From NCBI GenBank assembly GCA_026874595.1, contig CM049309.1, positions 13,754,576 to 13,818,575 of the forward strand: DNA of 64,000 nucleotides, written 5' to 3'. Below the pieces are notes generated by a model. It was not told where the DNA came from. It ran no database searches and worked only from the letters and a program-made list of their open reading frames with translations. Shown one piece after another: positions 47,312-60,323 of the stretch. Position 1 is the first letter of the stretch, and every line of letters starts with the position of its first letter. Source of the DNA: Sipunculus nudus (lineage: Eukaryota > Annelida > Sipuncula > Golfingiida > Sipunculidae). The translations under genes were made by a program, and so were the position numbers.

Positions 47312-47320
<9 letters not shown>
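46831..47320. other. No gene recognised
   Basis: No repeat family or exon identified. Confidence 0.35.
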
Positions 47321-47377
<57 letters not shown>

Positions 47378-47798
47378 CCTGCTTTATACAGTGCAGGTCC
47401 ATCAGAGAAGTGAAAAGCGGGATTTGTGACGGGAGGGCAGACCTTATGTAGGATCACGTTTCGGGATGTCGGGGGGGGGGGGGGGGGGCAACCTTACGTT
47501 ATGGACAAATTAAATTAATAACTACGGTCATCTAGGTTAATAATATATATTAGATTTTTAGACTTATTTCAATATTGACTGATTGATCTTTATGTCCCCC
47601 GATTTCGAAGAGTACAACAATCAGTACAAAATTATAAATGAAAAAAAAAATTAATTTCATTATAATTATAGTTTGAATGCTCAGCTGCAGGTGTCTGCCT
47701 TCCATAAGATATACTAATTCGATAGAATCATTTATCATTTATTTGTTCAAAATATTTGTGGCGGAGGGAGCAGAATAAATCTCTGCCCCCCCCCCCCC

Positions 47799-47855
<57 letters not shown>
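47321..47855. repeat. Two (AT)n microsatellites with G and C homopolymer runs
   Basis: (AT)n at 47320-47374 and 47802-47852, a G run at 47470-47488 and a C run at about 47788-47798. Such tracts are prone to length error. Confidence 0.9.
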
Positions 47856-47856
<1 letters not shown>

Positions 47857-48887
47857 GACAGGCGGTAACCCCGTCTGTCTCCTTCTTCCTACACCACTGT
47901 GTAGTACGTATACCAAATTTCTAACCTCATAAAGAGATTATTTTCTTTTGAAATTGTTTGATATTTCATAATGTAATGTGATATTTGTATTTTAGATCAT
48001 TCAGTGAATTAGTTCACCGTCAGTCGTTTGTTACTTAATATTTCAAAGTCGAGGCATCTGTGGTTATATTAAGCAGCAGCTATAAACATTAATATCACAG
48101 GAAACTTGATTATGTGAATTTATCTTGATTATAAACTGCATACTTAGTATATGGCACCACCAGGATTGAGCTATTATGGTTTCCATTGTTTCCTGGACAA
48201 ATATGCTCTTGCATTCTATTCAATTAACTGTTGCACAATTCAGTTGACACAGCGAAATTAAAATATTATTAACTGAGCTTTATGAATCCATTGAATTTTG
48301 AATTGTACTATATATTTTGATTGCATGAATCATGAAATAAGTTTCACCAAATACATCAGGAATAGCTCCAATATAGATTTATGCTTACAGTCGGCAGATG
48401 TAAGCTACAGATGGCGCCACTTGTGATAGACAATTTACTGCGCTGAGCCTGAAATATATTTTCAATACCACAGATATATATCACTTTTACCTACTGTCAT
48501 GCAATTACTAGTATGGATTAGAGTGAACGTTAGTACAGCAGTACATTTGGTCCCTTTTTAGACTTAGTTAAAGTATGTATTATCAAATAAATAACAATTA
48601 AAACATTACAAAATTCATTGTGTAAAGCTTATAGATTAAGAAAATGACTTTTTAAATTGTTATTAGTCAAGAGGTATGATATTTGTATTAAATAAAAGTT
48701 GCTGGAAGTTTACTTTGTAGCACAATATGGTTTGTCCGTGCATTTTACATATCCACCTTGCTCTTTCTTGGCGCCTTGATTAGTCAGCGCAGTCATGTGA
48801 TTACAGCACCATCTGGCGGTCAAGAATACAAACACCCCACATTTCAGATCTCGAGGCAACCGGCTCCCGGAGCTGGGCTCAGGAAGC
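47856..48887 (+). promoter_or_regulatory. Upstream region of WDR83
   Basis: AT-rich sequence ending in a more GC-rich 5' leader just before the ATG ('gctcccggagctgggctcaggaagcATG'). No TATA box at a clear position; no other gene seen. Confidence 0.3.
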
Positions 48888-51800
48888 ATGGAGAAACCAG
48901 AGGTTGAGAAGCAAGTTTGGGTAAAAGACTGTCAACAGGGGGCAGTCAGGGCCGTCAGGTTTAACTGTAAGACACAGCCTGTATTGGACATTTATTTCTT
49001 ACATAATATTAAAGAATGAACCCCGAAGCGAAAGAGAGCATCACATATATTGATGAAGACAGAGCGCCAGTCTATTGAATGCGCAGGCCTTAAATAGGCT
49101 TTTTCTTGACAAGAAACTGTTTTATTTTGGGACAAAAGTGAAATTTCCTCCAAAATATATTTAACTATAATCTATATTTGAATTGTCTGTGATGTTAAAA
49201 CATGTCACGGAATACGTATTGAAAACGTCACTGACTGAGCGCCGCGCTGTCCGTGCCCAGTGTAACTGGTGACCGTGTCAAATCGTGACATTACCTCCCC
49301 CACCACTGAATTTACTATTTTATTAAAAATTAAGGCAGGCCTTATTTCCACTCCCCGGGGGAGTGGAAATAAGCACTTCCATAAATTATTTAAATTCTAC
49401 TATGCTGGAGAGTGTATACCCACATAATCTCATTGATATGGATAGAATGGGCTATTCTGTGGATACATTTTGTAATATTTGCTGAGAACAATAAAAAAAA
49501 GGATGAAAAACTGCTATTTAAATACAAATGTAACTGTTATTAAAAAAAATATTTGTAAAGTTTAGTGTGTGTATTTATGATATCTATAATGTCTTAAGTT
49601 AATATCTTATAAATTTATTTCTTATGCATATTATTATAACTAAGGTCAAAGGTTTAAGCAATTTTAGTTTAAATTAATAAAAAACCATTAAATTTAATAG
49701 GAAGTGAAGTAATGTTAATTGTGCATATTATAATTTCTTGACATTCATTGTGGCTGAACATTTCCGTACTAAGTCCTTTGCCTGAATTATCAGAGGATCT
49801 TTTTACAATAAAAGATTATCCATATGTGATCACAGTGAATAATACTATCACTACATAGTTTTTGTAATAGTTATTTACATGTATGTTTTCCCGATAATCT
49901 GGACATTGACAGATTAGTGTTCTGGAGAAAAAATCAAATACTACTTTAATAAAATTTATATTCTATTCATCCACTTCTGTCCACCTTTTTATGCCCCCGC
50001 CACAAAGTGGCCGGGGCATATAGTTTTACCCATGTCCGTCCTTCCGTCCTTCCGAAATAAAACAGTTGTACAGACTTTTTCTCGCAATGCCTGCAGATAT
50101 TGGCCTGATTTTTGGTGTGTGGGCAGATAATGACCAGTTACAGAACGAGTTTGTGTTTTGTCCTGGTTGACCTACTTTTGACCGTTTTATGGCTCCTTAA
50201 CTTATAAAATTTCATGAAAAATAGAAATTTTCATGAAAAATACACATGTACGGACTTTTTTTCGCAATGCCTGCAGATATTGGCCTGATTTTTATTGTGT
50301 ATGCAGATAATGACCAGTTACAGATCGAGTTCGCGTTTCGTCCTAGTTGACCTACTTTTGACCGTTTTACGGCTCCTTAACTTAGAAAATTTCATGAAAA
50401 ATACACATGTACGGCCTTTTTTTGAATGCCTGCAGATATTGGCCTGATTTTTGGTGTGTGGGCAGATAATGACAAGTTACAGATCAAGTTCACGTTTCGT
50501 CCCAGTTGACCTACTTTTGTACGTTTTATGGCTCCTTAACTTAGAAAATTTCATGAAAAATATAAATTTTCATGACAAATACACATGTACGGACTTTTTT
50601 TCTTAATGCCTGCAGATATTGGCCTGATTTTTGGTGTGTGGGCAGATAATGACTAGTTACAGATCAAGTTCACGTTTCATCCCGGTTGACCTACTTTTGT
50701 ATGTTTTACTGCTCCTTAACTTAGAAAATTTCATGAAAAATATTAATTTTAATGACAAATACATATGTACGGATTTTTTTTCGCAATGCCTGCAGATATT
50801 GGCCTGATTTTTAGTGTGTGGGCAGATAATGACCAGTTACAGATCAAGTTTGCGTTTTGTCCTGGTTGACCTACTTTTGTACGTTTTATGGCTCCTTAAC
50901 TTAGAAAATTTAATGAAAAATAGAAATTTTCATGACAAATACACATGTACGGACCTTTTTTCGCAATGCCTGCAGATATTGGCCTGATTTTTGGTGTGTG
51001 GGCAGTTAATGACCAGTTACAGATCGAGTTCACATTTCTTCCCAGTTGACCTACTTTTAACCGTTTTATGGCTCCTTTACTTAGAAAATTTCATGAAAAA
51101 TATAAATTTTCATGACAAATACACATGTACGGACTTTTTTTCTTAATGCCTGCAGATATTGGCCTGATTTTTGGTGTGTGGGCAGATAATGACAAGTTAC
51201 AGATCAAGTTCACGTTTCGTCCCAGTTGACCTACTTTTGTACGTTTTATGGCTCCTTTACTTAGAAAATTTCATGAAAAATAGAAATTTTCATGACAAAT
51301 ACACATGTACGAACTTTTTTTTCGCAATGCCTGCAAATATTGGCCTGATTTTTTGGTGTGTGGGCAGATATTGACCAGTTACAGATCGAGTTTGCGTTTC
51401 GTCCCAGTTGACTTACTTTTGACCGTTTTACGGCTCCTGAACATAGAAAATTTCATGAAAAATATAATTTTTCATGACATATACACATGTACTGACCTTT
51501 TTTTTGCAATACCTGCAGATATTGGCCTGATTTTTGGTGTGTGGGCAGATAATGACCAGTTACAGATCGAGTTCATGTTTTGTCCCAGTTTACCTACTTT
51601 TGACCGTTTGACAGTGCTCTAACATAGAAAATTTCATAAAAAAGTGCACATGTACAGACTTTTTTTCGCAATGCCTGCAGATACGGGCCTGATTTTTTTA
51701 TGTGTGGGCAGATAATGACAGTTACAGATCGAGTTCACGTTTCATCCCGGTTGACCTACTTTTGATTGTTTTACGGCTCCTAAACATAGAAAATTTCATG

Positions 51801-54800
51801 AAAGACAGAAATTTTTCTGGAAAATGCACATGTATGGACTTTTTTTCACAGTCCCTGCAGATACTGGCATGATTTTTGGTGTGTTGCTTGATAATGACCT
51901 GTAACAGATCAAGTTGGCATTTTGCCCTTGTTGACCTACGTTTGACCATATGACTCCTGAACTTAAAAATTTTTTCAAAATTTAACAAATGTTTCTAATT
52001 TGCCCCAGGCGGGGGCATTCGTGTCGTTCCGACACATCTAGTTTTTGTGCAAGAGCAGCCGATCCCGGTTTACAGTAGGCCTTAATTCTCCTCATGCGTG
52101 CGCTTCATTGTTATGTCATGACCATATCCCTGAAAGATAAAAAATGGTCACACATTAGGCATGCCATGAACCACAGATAAATTATATACGAGACATGTCA
52201 AATAAGCAGATTATCATATACTCAGAGTCAGAGGTACCAAAAAGTATGCATTTACTTCTTGCAATTGGTGTAAACTCAAGTTAATCTTATCTGTAGAAAA
52301 TGGCGAAAACAGGTGGACAGGGGTGGTGGAACAGACTATAGTCATCAGTCACTATATTTTCTTTATTTCCTTTAATCCTTAATGTTGCATATATGTGTAT
52401 GAATTAATTTTTCGCTTTTCATTAAAGCTGATGGCAATTACTGTTTAACCTGTGGAAACAACAAGACATTGAAGCTATGGAATCCACACAGAGGGATCCT
52501 GCTAAAGACCTACAGTGGCCATGGTTACGATGTGCTGGATGCTCAGGGCTCCCTTGACAACTGTCAGCTCTGTTCATGCGGAATGGACAAGTCTGTAATA
52601 TTATGGGATGTGGCAACTGGAAACATCCTGAGGAAATTCAGAGGACATGCTGGTGAGATAGGAAACTAAAAGTCAATAAAATTAAAAGAAATAAAATAAT
52701 AAAATTAAAATAATTTCACATAGAAATAGCTTAAAAGCAAACTTGAACCCCTGCAGGAAAAATACATAGGCTTTGTACTTAATCAAGTGCAGTGCAGATA
52801 TTCTCACATGTGATTCACATGATGTGAAAAAATCATTCTTGTTTAATAAAATTTTCCTTTTGATAAAATTCACCTTTGTCTGCCTTTGTTTTTTTTCTCA
52901 TTAAAATATAAAGTACTCTGGAACAAACAAATTTTGCTAGAATGATATAAAAGCAGACACCCACCAGTTTTGTGAAGAATGAAGAAAACCATCACTGTTC
53001 TAATTTTAGAATGTTTATGGCGACTGACTGTAAATAGCATTTTTCCAGACTGTCCCTGAAAGATGACCGTACACCATACTGGGGTTGATTTAAACTTTGG
53101 CATCTCATGCAAATTTTGGTTACATTAGACTATAAGATATAGACTAAAACAGTTTCTCTCTGAAGTATAGCAATACATTCAGAATCTATTGGATTTTAAA
53201 ATAAATATTGTCATATTCAAATACTGAAGTGTAGGACTTGTATATGTGGAACGTTCACATGTAAATGCAAATTTGCCTTGTTTAAGACACTTGTCTTTGA
53301 GTCAGAATAATGAATGATGTACAATTATCGGTAACAAAATTGCAGAAGAAATGTAAATCTTTTGTTCACCTTTGTAGGTCATTTAAACTATGTAAAATTT
53401 AGCTTGGAGTCTACATGCTTGCCCTAATGTGCAGATTTCTCTTTTCCTTGTTGCAGGTCATGTTAATTGTGTAAAATTCAACCTAGAGTCTACAGTCATT
53501 CTCTCAGGATCCACTGATAACACAGTTAAGGCCTGGGACTGTCGCACTCGTAAAAATGACCCTATACAGGTGAGAAAAACACTGTCTGCAGGAAGCTTTG
53601 CTGTGTATATTTGTATTGTTAATGTGAATATTTCACTCGTATAACCTACTAGAAAATGGGGACCATTTGGGTTCTGTTGCAGAGGAAGGGCATTTTGTCG
53701 TGTATTTTGTGGCCAGACCCATAAGGTAGCGAACTCCCCAGTACTTAGGGTCGCGATGTCAGGTGACCAATAAGGAACCAATGTATATACTTCTTAGTGG
53801 TAATAGGCCAAGGTGATGGTCCGCAATGGTGAGTGTGGTGCAATGTTGGACAATTCAGCGGTGATGTGACACTGCTTGGAATTCAGTTGTGTGCAAGTGG
53901 GAGGGCCAAGTTGGTGTGCATTCTGTAAGTTGGGGCATATGACTGATGCTGATAGCAAAACTGTCCCAGTGCCATGGCCTAGCTATTTCTGTGGAAGCTC
54001 TGGGACAAACATACAGCCAGGATAATTTTAGTAGTGTAAAGATAGATGGATACACAGATAGAAGATAGATATAAGAAGAAGTATGTTCTTCCCGGACTGA
54101 AATTCATCTTCATTGGACATGTTTTTACAGTTAAACCTTGAAAATTTACAACCATCAAAGGGCCTCGATGTGGTTGTCTGAGTGAGGTTGATAAAACCTC
54201 ACAAAAAAGTGGTTGTTATTTTGAGGTGGTGGCTAAACAGAGGTTTTTGTTAGTTGAGGTTTGACTCTATTCAGATGTAACAAAATGTAACTTGTCTCTC
54301 CAGAAATACTATATTTTTAATGTGCAAGCAGATTGCAGTCAACCTTGAGTTGTCATACAGATTTCAGTTTAATACCCTGCATGTGTTAATGCCATAAGCT
54401 ATAGATCCCCTAAATTACAAATTGTATTCAATTTATTACAAAGCTAAACCTCCTGAGTATACCTTGGATCTGTTAAAGTTTATATATTTGTTCCCTGGGT
54501 GCTGGTTTCAAAAGAATAATTTACAATAAGGTCTTTATATATGTTGCTTGTATGTGTAAATTCTAAACCTGTAGAAAGATAAACTTTATTACTGACAGAC
54601 TTTAGATGATCCTAAGGACACTGTGACAAGTATTGCAGTGTCTGACCACGAGATCCTGGTGGCATCAGCAGACAGCCGGGTCAGACGATATGACCTCAGG
54701 ATCGGCAAGATGTCCGCTGACTTTCTTGGCAGTAAGTATGCTTCTGGTAGTTCACCTGGGCCAATCATTGTATGGTCTCAGGAGTTCCAAAATCAAATAA

Positions 54801-57800
54801 AATCTGGTCAGATAGTACCAGATTCCTCCTCTAGGTGCCAGTACCAGTTGTTGTTCAAGTTCAGTTTCATTTTGAAACAGATGTACTAACAGACAAGTAA
54901 AGATTCTGTATCTGTATTCTAATCTGTTCTAAACTCATCCACAAAATAATACAGATATCCATTAAAGGATCCTGTTTAAAATATGTATATACATACAAAC
55001 AGACAAATAGGTGTAAATAACTTTACATTCAAACAAAGAATTTATGTACTTGTATATATGTTATCTTACCACCAGTCATTAGAAGGGTGAAGCCAGCAAA
55101 ATTTTTTATAACTGATAAGTATTTAGTTACTTTCACACTGAGTTTGTAGATAATAGCATCGTTTCTACCTCTGTAACAGAGCCTGTATCATCGGTGAGTT
55201 TCACACAGGACCAGCAGTGTTACCTGGCCAGCACCCTAGATAGCACCCTCAGACTCATGGATGCCAAGTCAGGAGAGATGCTGAATGAGTAAGTACAGAG
55301 TGTAATGTGACCACTTTAATAGATAGTAACAATAAATGTTAAAGAATACATGTTTTCTGTATATCAGTAAACAAGACTAACTTTAAATGAACAATTTTGT
55401 GAATATTAAGATGGTCAATGTACAGACTTAAGTGAGGGTTTTATATTGAACAGCAGAAGTGCAGTTTATTTTTGCAGTACATTGAATGACTAACTAAAAC
55501 GATATTTTAATATGTTAAAATAATTGCTGCAAGTGGTGATGTAATAGTTGTTGTTACACTTTAAAGGGACATAAGAGCACTATTATGCCTATTCTTTCAC
55601 ACTATCAGTTCAGCTTTACTTTATACAAAACTTTCCCAGCAAACCACCCAAGCACAGTCTCAGTACCTCCCTTTGAGCTGTTTAACTCCTTGTTATATTT
55701 TTGCATGTTTGTAAACACCGTTCACATCGTCTGTTTACAATATCAAGGCCGCATAGATGGATGTCTGATTTTGCACATGTGTGACAGATAACATGTATAG
55801 CTAGGGGGAATATGTATTACATTCTTGGAGCCAAGTCAGTCAAAGCATCTCCTAATTAACAAATAATTTGCCCCAGGCGGTGCACCAAGTTCCATGTTTA
55901 TGTCCTGGGATCGCGCCTGATTCCCTGTTTTTAACGTTCGTGTGGAGAGTAAGCCAGCATTTTTAGTGCAAAATTTCGCAGGTACCAATTAATTTAAAAG
56001 AAGACGCTATTTTTAGTTTTAATTCAACATGCTTTATAGGGGTTGGGCCCCTTTAATGGTTACAGTCTGTGTGAACTGTGCCTGTAAAATTTGCATTCAT
56101 TTTAGATTTTTTGGAATATTAATCTTAACTGAACATATATCACCACAGGTTCACCAGTTACTTTGGATGTCTTCAGATTCTCCATGTTCTTTAAACTTGG
56201 CAGTATCTTTATCTGATGTACTAAGATATATATAATCTTGCAAGTTTTGTGATATATAGCATTAGGGCTTTCATGATACATCAAACATGATATCAAAGGT
56301 TTTTTATTTGTTAATTACCTGGTAGTTATATAGGTAATTACCTTTCCTTTTAGAAATGTATCAACTCTGTATGATACACAGTACAATATGTATAAAGCAG
56401 GGTTGATATTAGGTCAATCTTTATTGACCAGTGTTTATCAGCATTGGAGCACATTTGGCACATCAGTCAGCAGAGAGATCTCATATTGGTCTAATGTTTC
56501 AAGCATTGGGATATCTGTAAGCAGAGAGATCTCATATTGGTCTGATGTTTCATGCATTTTGACATCAGTCAGCAGAGAGATCTCATATTGGACTAACGTT
56601 TCATGCATTGGGATATCTGTCAGCAGAGAGATCTCATATTGGTCTGATGTTTCATGCATTGGGACATCTGTCAGCAGAGAGAACTCATATTGGTCTGATG
56701 TTTCATGCATTGGGACATCTGTCAGCAGAGAGATCTCATATTGGACTAACGTTTCATGCATTGGGATATCTTTCAGCAGAGAGATCTCATTTGGTCTGTT
56801 TCATGCATTGGGACATCAGTCAGCAGAGAGATCTCATATTGGTCTGATGTTTCATGCATTGGGACATCAGTCAGCAGCTTTAGGTTTATTATAGTTTTGA
56901 TTCCAGGGCAGTTGTCAATCTCTGTTTGTTGAAGAACAACAAAATTTCCTCATACAAAAATTTGTTCCTCAGCTATGAGAAATCAGTGTTCTTAACGCTG
57001 TTGCCCATGTGTTTCAGGAGTAATCAGTGAGGCATCTGAAACAGGCCCTCCTGTTAGTTTATTCTTGCAGCTATTATCCAATCAGATGCTGTTTACCGGT
57101 AGCTTTTTTTCTGACCAATAGCATTTTACCTTAGATACTTTGTCTGGCACTGGGGGACTTTTATAAAATATACACTTTTCATCAGATGATCAAATGTTAC
57201 AGGTACAAGGTCAACTGACAATAATGATGTAATATCTGACTTTGTTTCACAATCAATTGGTGAACCTGTATATTGTTCAAGCCCTCTCTGTGTATCACAT
57301 TATTATAATGTTGTATTGTTAAGGTACACTGGCCACTGCAGTAAGGAATATCAGACAGATTGTTGCATCAGTCCAAGTGATGAACACATCTTTTCTGGGT
57401 CAGAAGATGGATGTGTATATATATGGAGTTTGCTAGAGGTGAGAGATAATGGACATGTAGTTTAAGTAACTCCTGCTCCCACACACACACAAACATACTA
57501 AACACACAAATGCACACAAAAGGTCCCGTGAGAAGCATAGTTATCAGATTAATTTCTTATATGTCTGAAATCAAATGTTTTCAAGCATCAGAAATTGTAA
57601 CAGCTGACCTTATATCATAAGGGTACACAATTTAATTTGTTTATAAATTATAAAAAAAAGAATTTATGGTACATTTACTTAAAAAGACTGCTGATGAATT
57701 GGGATTTTTTCTGTAAGATTTGTAAACCAGAAATAGGATCAATTTTAAAACAAATAAAGTGAAATATTTTTAAAAATAATTATTAAATTCCTTTTTTTCA

Positions 57801-58208
57801 TCATTAATTAAGTATATGAGGAGATGCAGATTGACTCTAAGTGGATGTATATACATGCATGTGTACCTAAGCTGTTTTAAGAAAAGAAACACATCCAGGA
57901 AAGTACCAGGTGATCTCCTGTCCTGGGCGAAAATCACATAAAACATGGCTCGAAACAATGCATATATTCAATGTAAATAAGAAGAATCGGTTTAAAAATA
58001 AAATACCATACAAACTTGGACATTAATTGGCAAATGTTTATTTGCTTTTGTGTTATTATTTTTCCAGGCAAAAATAATAAGAAAACTTGACCATGAAGTA
58101 AAGAGTGCTGTACATTCCATCTGCCATCACCCAGAAGATGCCTGTCTACTCACAGCAAACGCAAACAAAGTGTACATGTGGAAGTCACACCTCGCTCAGG
58201 TCACATGA
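48888..58208 (+). CDS. WDR83/MORG1, WD-repeat scaffold protein, seven coding exons
   Basis: In animals this protein is a seven-bladed propeller that scaffolds the ERK module, binds the prolyl hydroxylase PHD3 and is found in spliceosomes. Coding exons: 48888-48966, 52428-52652, 53457-53569, 54599-54731, 55180-55288, 57324-57438, 58068-58208. All junctions are GT/AG with matching phases, and the total is 915 nt, 304 residues plus TGA (human 315). Family-specific stretches are 'CQQGAVRAVRFN', 'DGNYCLTCGNNKTLKLWNP', 'TYSGHGYDVLDAQGS', 'KFRGHAGHVNCVKFN', 'STVILSGSTDNTVKAWDCR', 'VSDHEILVASADSRVRRYDLR', 'LASTLDSTLRLMD' and 'SGSEDGCVYIWSLLE'. Blade-ending dipeptides (LW, LWD, AWD, RYD, IW, MW) are visible. 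The N-terminus is shorter than in mammals; the ATG follows a GC-rich leader and precedes the conserved block by about 15 codons. Introns are loaded with repeats, but no coding exon is damaged. Confidence 0.96.
49991..52041 (+). mobile_element. Non-autonomous Helentron-like element (HINE) in WDR83 intron 1
   Basis: Begins ATGCCCCCGCC, which returns inverted as GGCGGGGGCAT at 52008-52018 (subterminal inverted repeats). A 6-bp-stem hairpin follows (GTGTCG-TTC-CGACAC, 52021-52035) and the element ends in CTAG before a T run. About eleven tandem units of 160-181 bp fill the interior, each with 'tgcctgcagatattggcctg', 'gtgtgggcagataatgacc' and 'gttgacctactttt'. Subterminal repeats, a 3' hairpin and internal tandem repeats match Helentron-associated elements, well known from bivalves. 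The 5' limit is less certain than the 3' one. Confidence 0.7.
53365..53430 (+). pseudogene. Decayed duplicate of the WDR83 exon 3 start
   Basis: A polypyrimidine-like stretch and 'ttgtag' (ending 53378) precede 'gtcatttaaactatgtaaaa...ttggagtctaca', which matches the true exon 3 beginning at 53457 ('gtcatgttaattgtgtaaaa...tagagtctaca'). In the exon 3 phase it stays open for 15 codons, then meets TAA. It lies only 78 bp upstream of the real exon. Confidence 0.8.
55565..56052. mobile_element. TTAA-flanked MITE in WDR83 intron 5
   Basis: Flanked by TTAA at 55561-55564 and 56053-56056. Ends are AGGGACATA and, inverted, AGGGGCCCAA. A TTAA target suggests piggyBac- or Kolobok-type mobilisation; only the first four terminal bases match perfectly, so the class is tentative. 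No coding capacity. Confidence 0.5.
56440..56876. repeat. 51-bp minisatellite in WDR83 intron 5
   Basis: Eight to nine copies of a unit with 'gcattgggacatctgtcagc' and 'agagatctcatattggtct'. The 51-bp period keeps frames open on both strands, which produces spurious long open frames. The seventh unit is about 5 bp short. Confidence 0.92.
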
Positions 58209-58224
58209 TGCAGTGCAGGACCAG

Positions 58225-58510
58225 AGAGTGATGGGATATGATGAGAGAATGCTGAGAACTTAGTAGAGCATTCTGGGATATGAGAATGCTGGGAATTGAT
58301 AAGAGAATAATAGGATATAATCAGGGAATGCTGGGATTTGAGCAGAGCATGCTGGGTAAAAATCAGAGCATGCTGGGATATGATTAGATGAAAGTGGGAA
58401 ATGAACAGGGGAGGCTGTGATATAGTCAGAGAATGCTGGGATTTTAGCAGAGGCCGATCAGAGGATGCTTGGATATAGTTAGAAAACGCTAGGATATGAT
58501 CAGATGATGC
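58225..58510. repeat. Degenerate minisatellite in the WDR83 3' region
   Basis: Short units of about 25 bp of the type 'gagaatgctgggatatgatca' repeat about ten times with drift, starting just after the stop codon and therefore probably within the 3' UTR. Confidence 0.75.
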
Positions 58511-59129
58511 TAGTATATACCAAATTAGCTGGAAGTTGTTGATTCAAGAAATGTCTTCATTCATTCATTAAGAGACTCCTCTTTATTAAGAACGTGTTAA
58601 TTTATTCATTATAAATTGTTGTTTCATTCAACGTTTCAGTGGATTTCTCCAATTTAATCATTCAAGGCAGTTGTCTATTCATTCATTCACAGATTCATTG
58701 GAGTTTGTTCTCTTTATCAGTCAGTTTGTATTTTTATTGTTCATGAAGCCCTGTATGGAAAAACATTCACTGTTCACAACCATTGATCATGACAGCAATC
58801 ATCCTGTCATGCTTATGTTAAATTAAAATTCAGGGTTATCAGAGGCTGGAAACTTATCAATTTATTGCATCTTACATTAAGATGGCATGGTTACACTTGC
58901 TGATGATGATCCCTGAAGTCTTAATATAATACCAAAATGGGGAAATTAAACGATCAGTCTCATGCAAGTACTGTTGTTTTACGAGAGATATATCCAAGAA
59001 TTCTCTGATTCACTATAAATAGCCTTTATACTAGTATGTTTGATGACTTTGCACATGATACTGCAACTGGACTGTGATAATGTGAAAGGATCAGAAAAAT
59101 ATGCTTCAGGGGAGTAAACAGCAGTGTGA
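58511..59129. other. WDR83 3' flank, no further gene seen
   Basis: AT-rich sequence, likely 3' UTR or intergenic. Confidence 0.35.
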
Positions 59130-59425
59130 ACATGGTAGAGTTTGGACCCTATGAGGCCAAGGCTGAGTCACGGCCCTTCCAAGCCACGGCTGAGGCACAG
59201 CCTTCCGAGGCCAAGACTGGTCCGACTCATAACCCTCCCAGGCCCAGACTGAGTCACCACCAACCAAGTCAAGAGTTGATACAACTAAAATTGATAGTCT
59301 GAATTCTGGTATAATGCATGTATTTAAAATAGGTGGAATTTTAGTGGCCTCAAGAGGGCCTGCTTTGTTACCAAGGCCTGAAGCCGTGTCATAGCCTTCC
59401 GAGGCCAAGGCCGAGTCCAGCGGAA
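59130..59425. repeat. GC-rich degenerate minisatellite
   Basis: 'ttccgaggccaag(g/a)c(t/c)gagtca' and relatives recur at 59150-59255 and 59345-59415 with unique sequence between. Confidence 0.6.
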
Positions 59426-59465
59426 CCTGGCCTTGAGATCTCCAACACTGGTAAACAGTATAATT

Positions 59466-59474
59466 TCAATAAAG
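59466..59474 (+). terminator. Candidate polyadenylation signal downstream of WDR83
   Basis: 'tcAATAAAg' is the clearest plus-strand AATAAA between the two convergent genes; it is far (about 1.26 kb) from the WDR83 stop, so use by WDR83 is a guess. Confidence 0.3.
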
Positions 59475-60323
59475 AAATATAAAACAGAAAACATTTTGAG
59501 CTTATATTTTAATATGATAACAAAAGATATCAGTAAAGATGACTCCTAAACCTCAACCAAATAATATTAAAAGCAGAATCCATTAAAAACCCTCCCAATC
59601 CAAGTCAAATACATGTAAGTTATCCTCTCACATCAGACCTTCATAAACATCATTTGATTCTTCCACCAATAAAATAACTTGTAAAAATATTCATTTGTAA
59701 AATTTGTTAAGTGCAGATTTAAACAAAATAACAGGTTAAAATTCATTCCCTTAATCTATAAGGTACCCTTATTTTTAATTTTTATATATTAATGATTCAT
59801 AAATATTGCATAAATACTCTTAACAATATCTATTTTTCATTTTCAACAGAAAATATCCAACAATCGATAATCATGATAAAAGTATAATAAAATTTTGAAC
59901 TAACAACTTGCAACCATGGGCATAATTGTTTAATTCTCTATCTGAAAGAGATGGCATATTGAAAAGAAATGATATATAAAAAGTACCATAAACAGTACTG
60001 AAAGGTCATAAAAGTTGATACCTTGTAAATAGACTCATTAAGCTTGAAGCACCCTCACCTTTTCTTAAAACTAGCCATACCTCTACCTTTTCTATAAAAT
60101 CTGTGTTTTCTTGCTTATTCTGTGTATATTAATTAACTCTCGGTAACATAATTTGTGCTCTTAAAAAACCTCTGCAATTTTTCTAGGAATTTATCAATTT
60201 AAAAAATGTTTCTGTTGATAACACCTGAAACATTAACATGAAACAATATTTATGACATTTTTGGTAAAGTACACAAGAGTCAATTGTCCAAGGACAGCAC
60301 AAGTCCAAGCATGTATCCAGTTG
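59475..60323. other. Intergenic or DPYD 3' UTR
   Basis: AT-rich, no exon or repeat identified; probably contains the DPYD 3' UTR on the minus strand. Confidence 0.4.

Noticed and set aside
56388-56894. Repeat protein in WDR83 intron 5
   Set aside because: Both strands are open due to the 51-bp minisatellite period; no codon evidence for protein.
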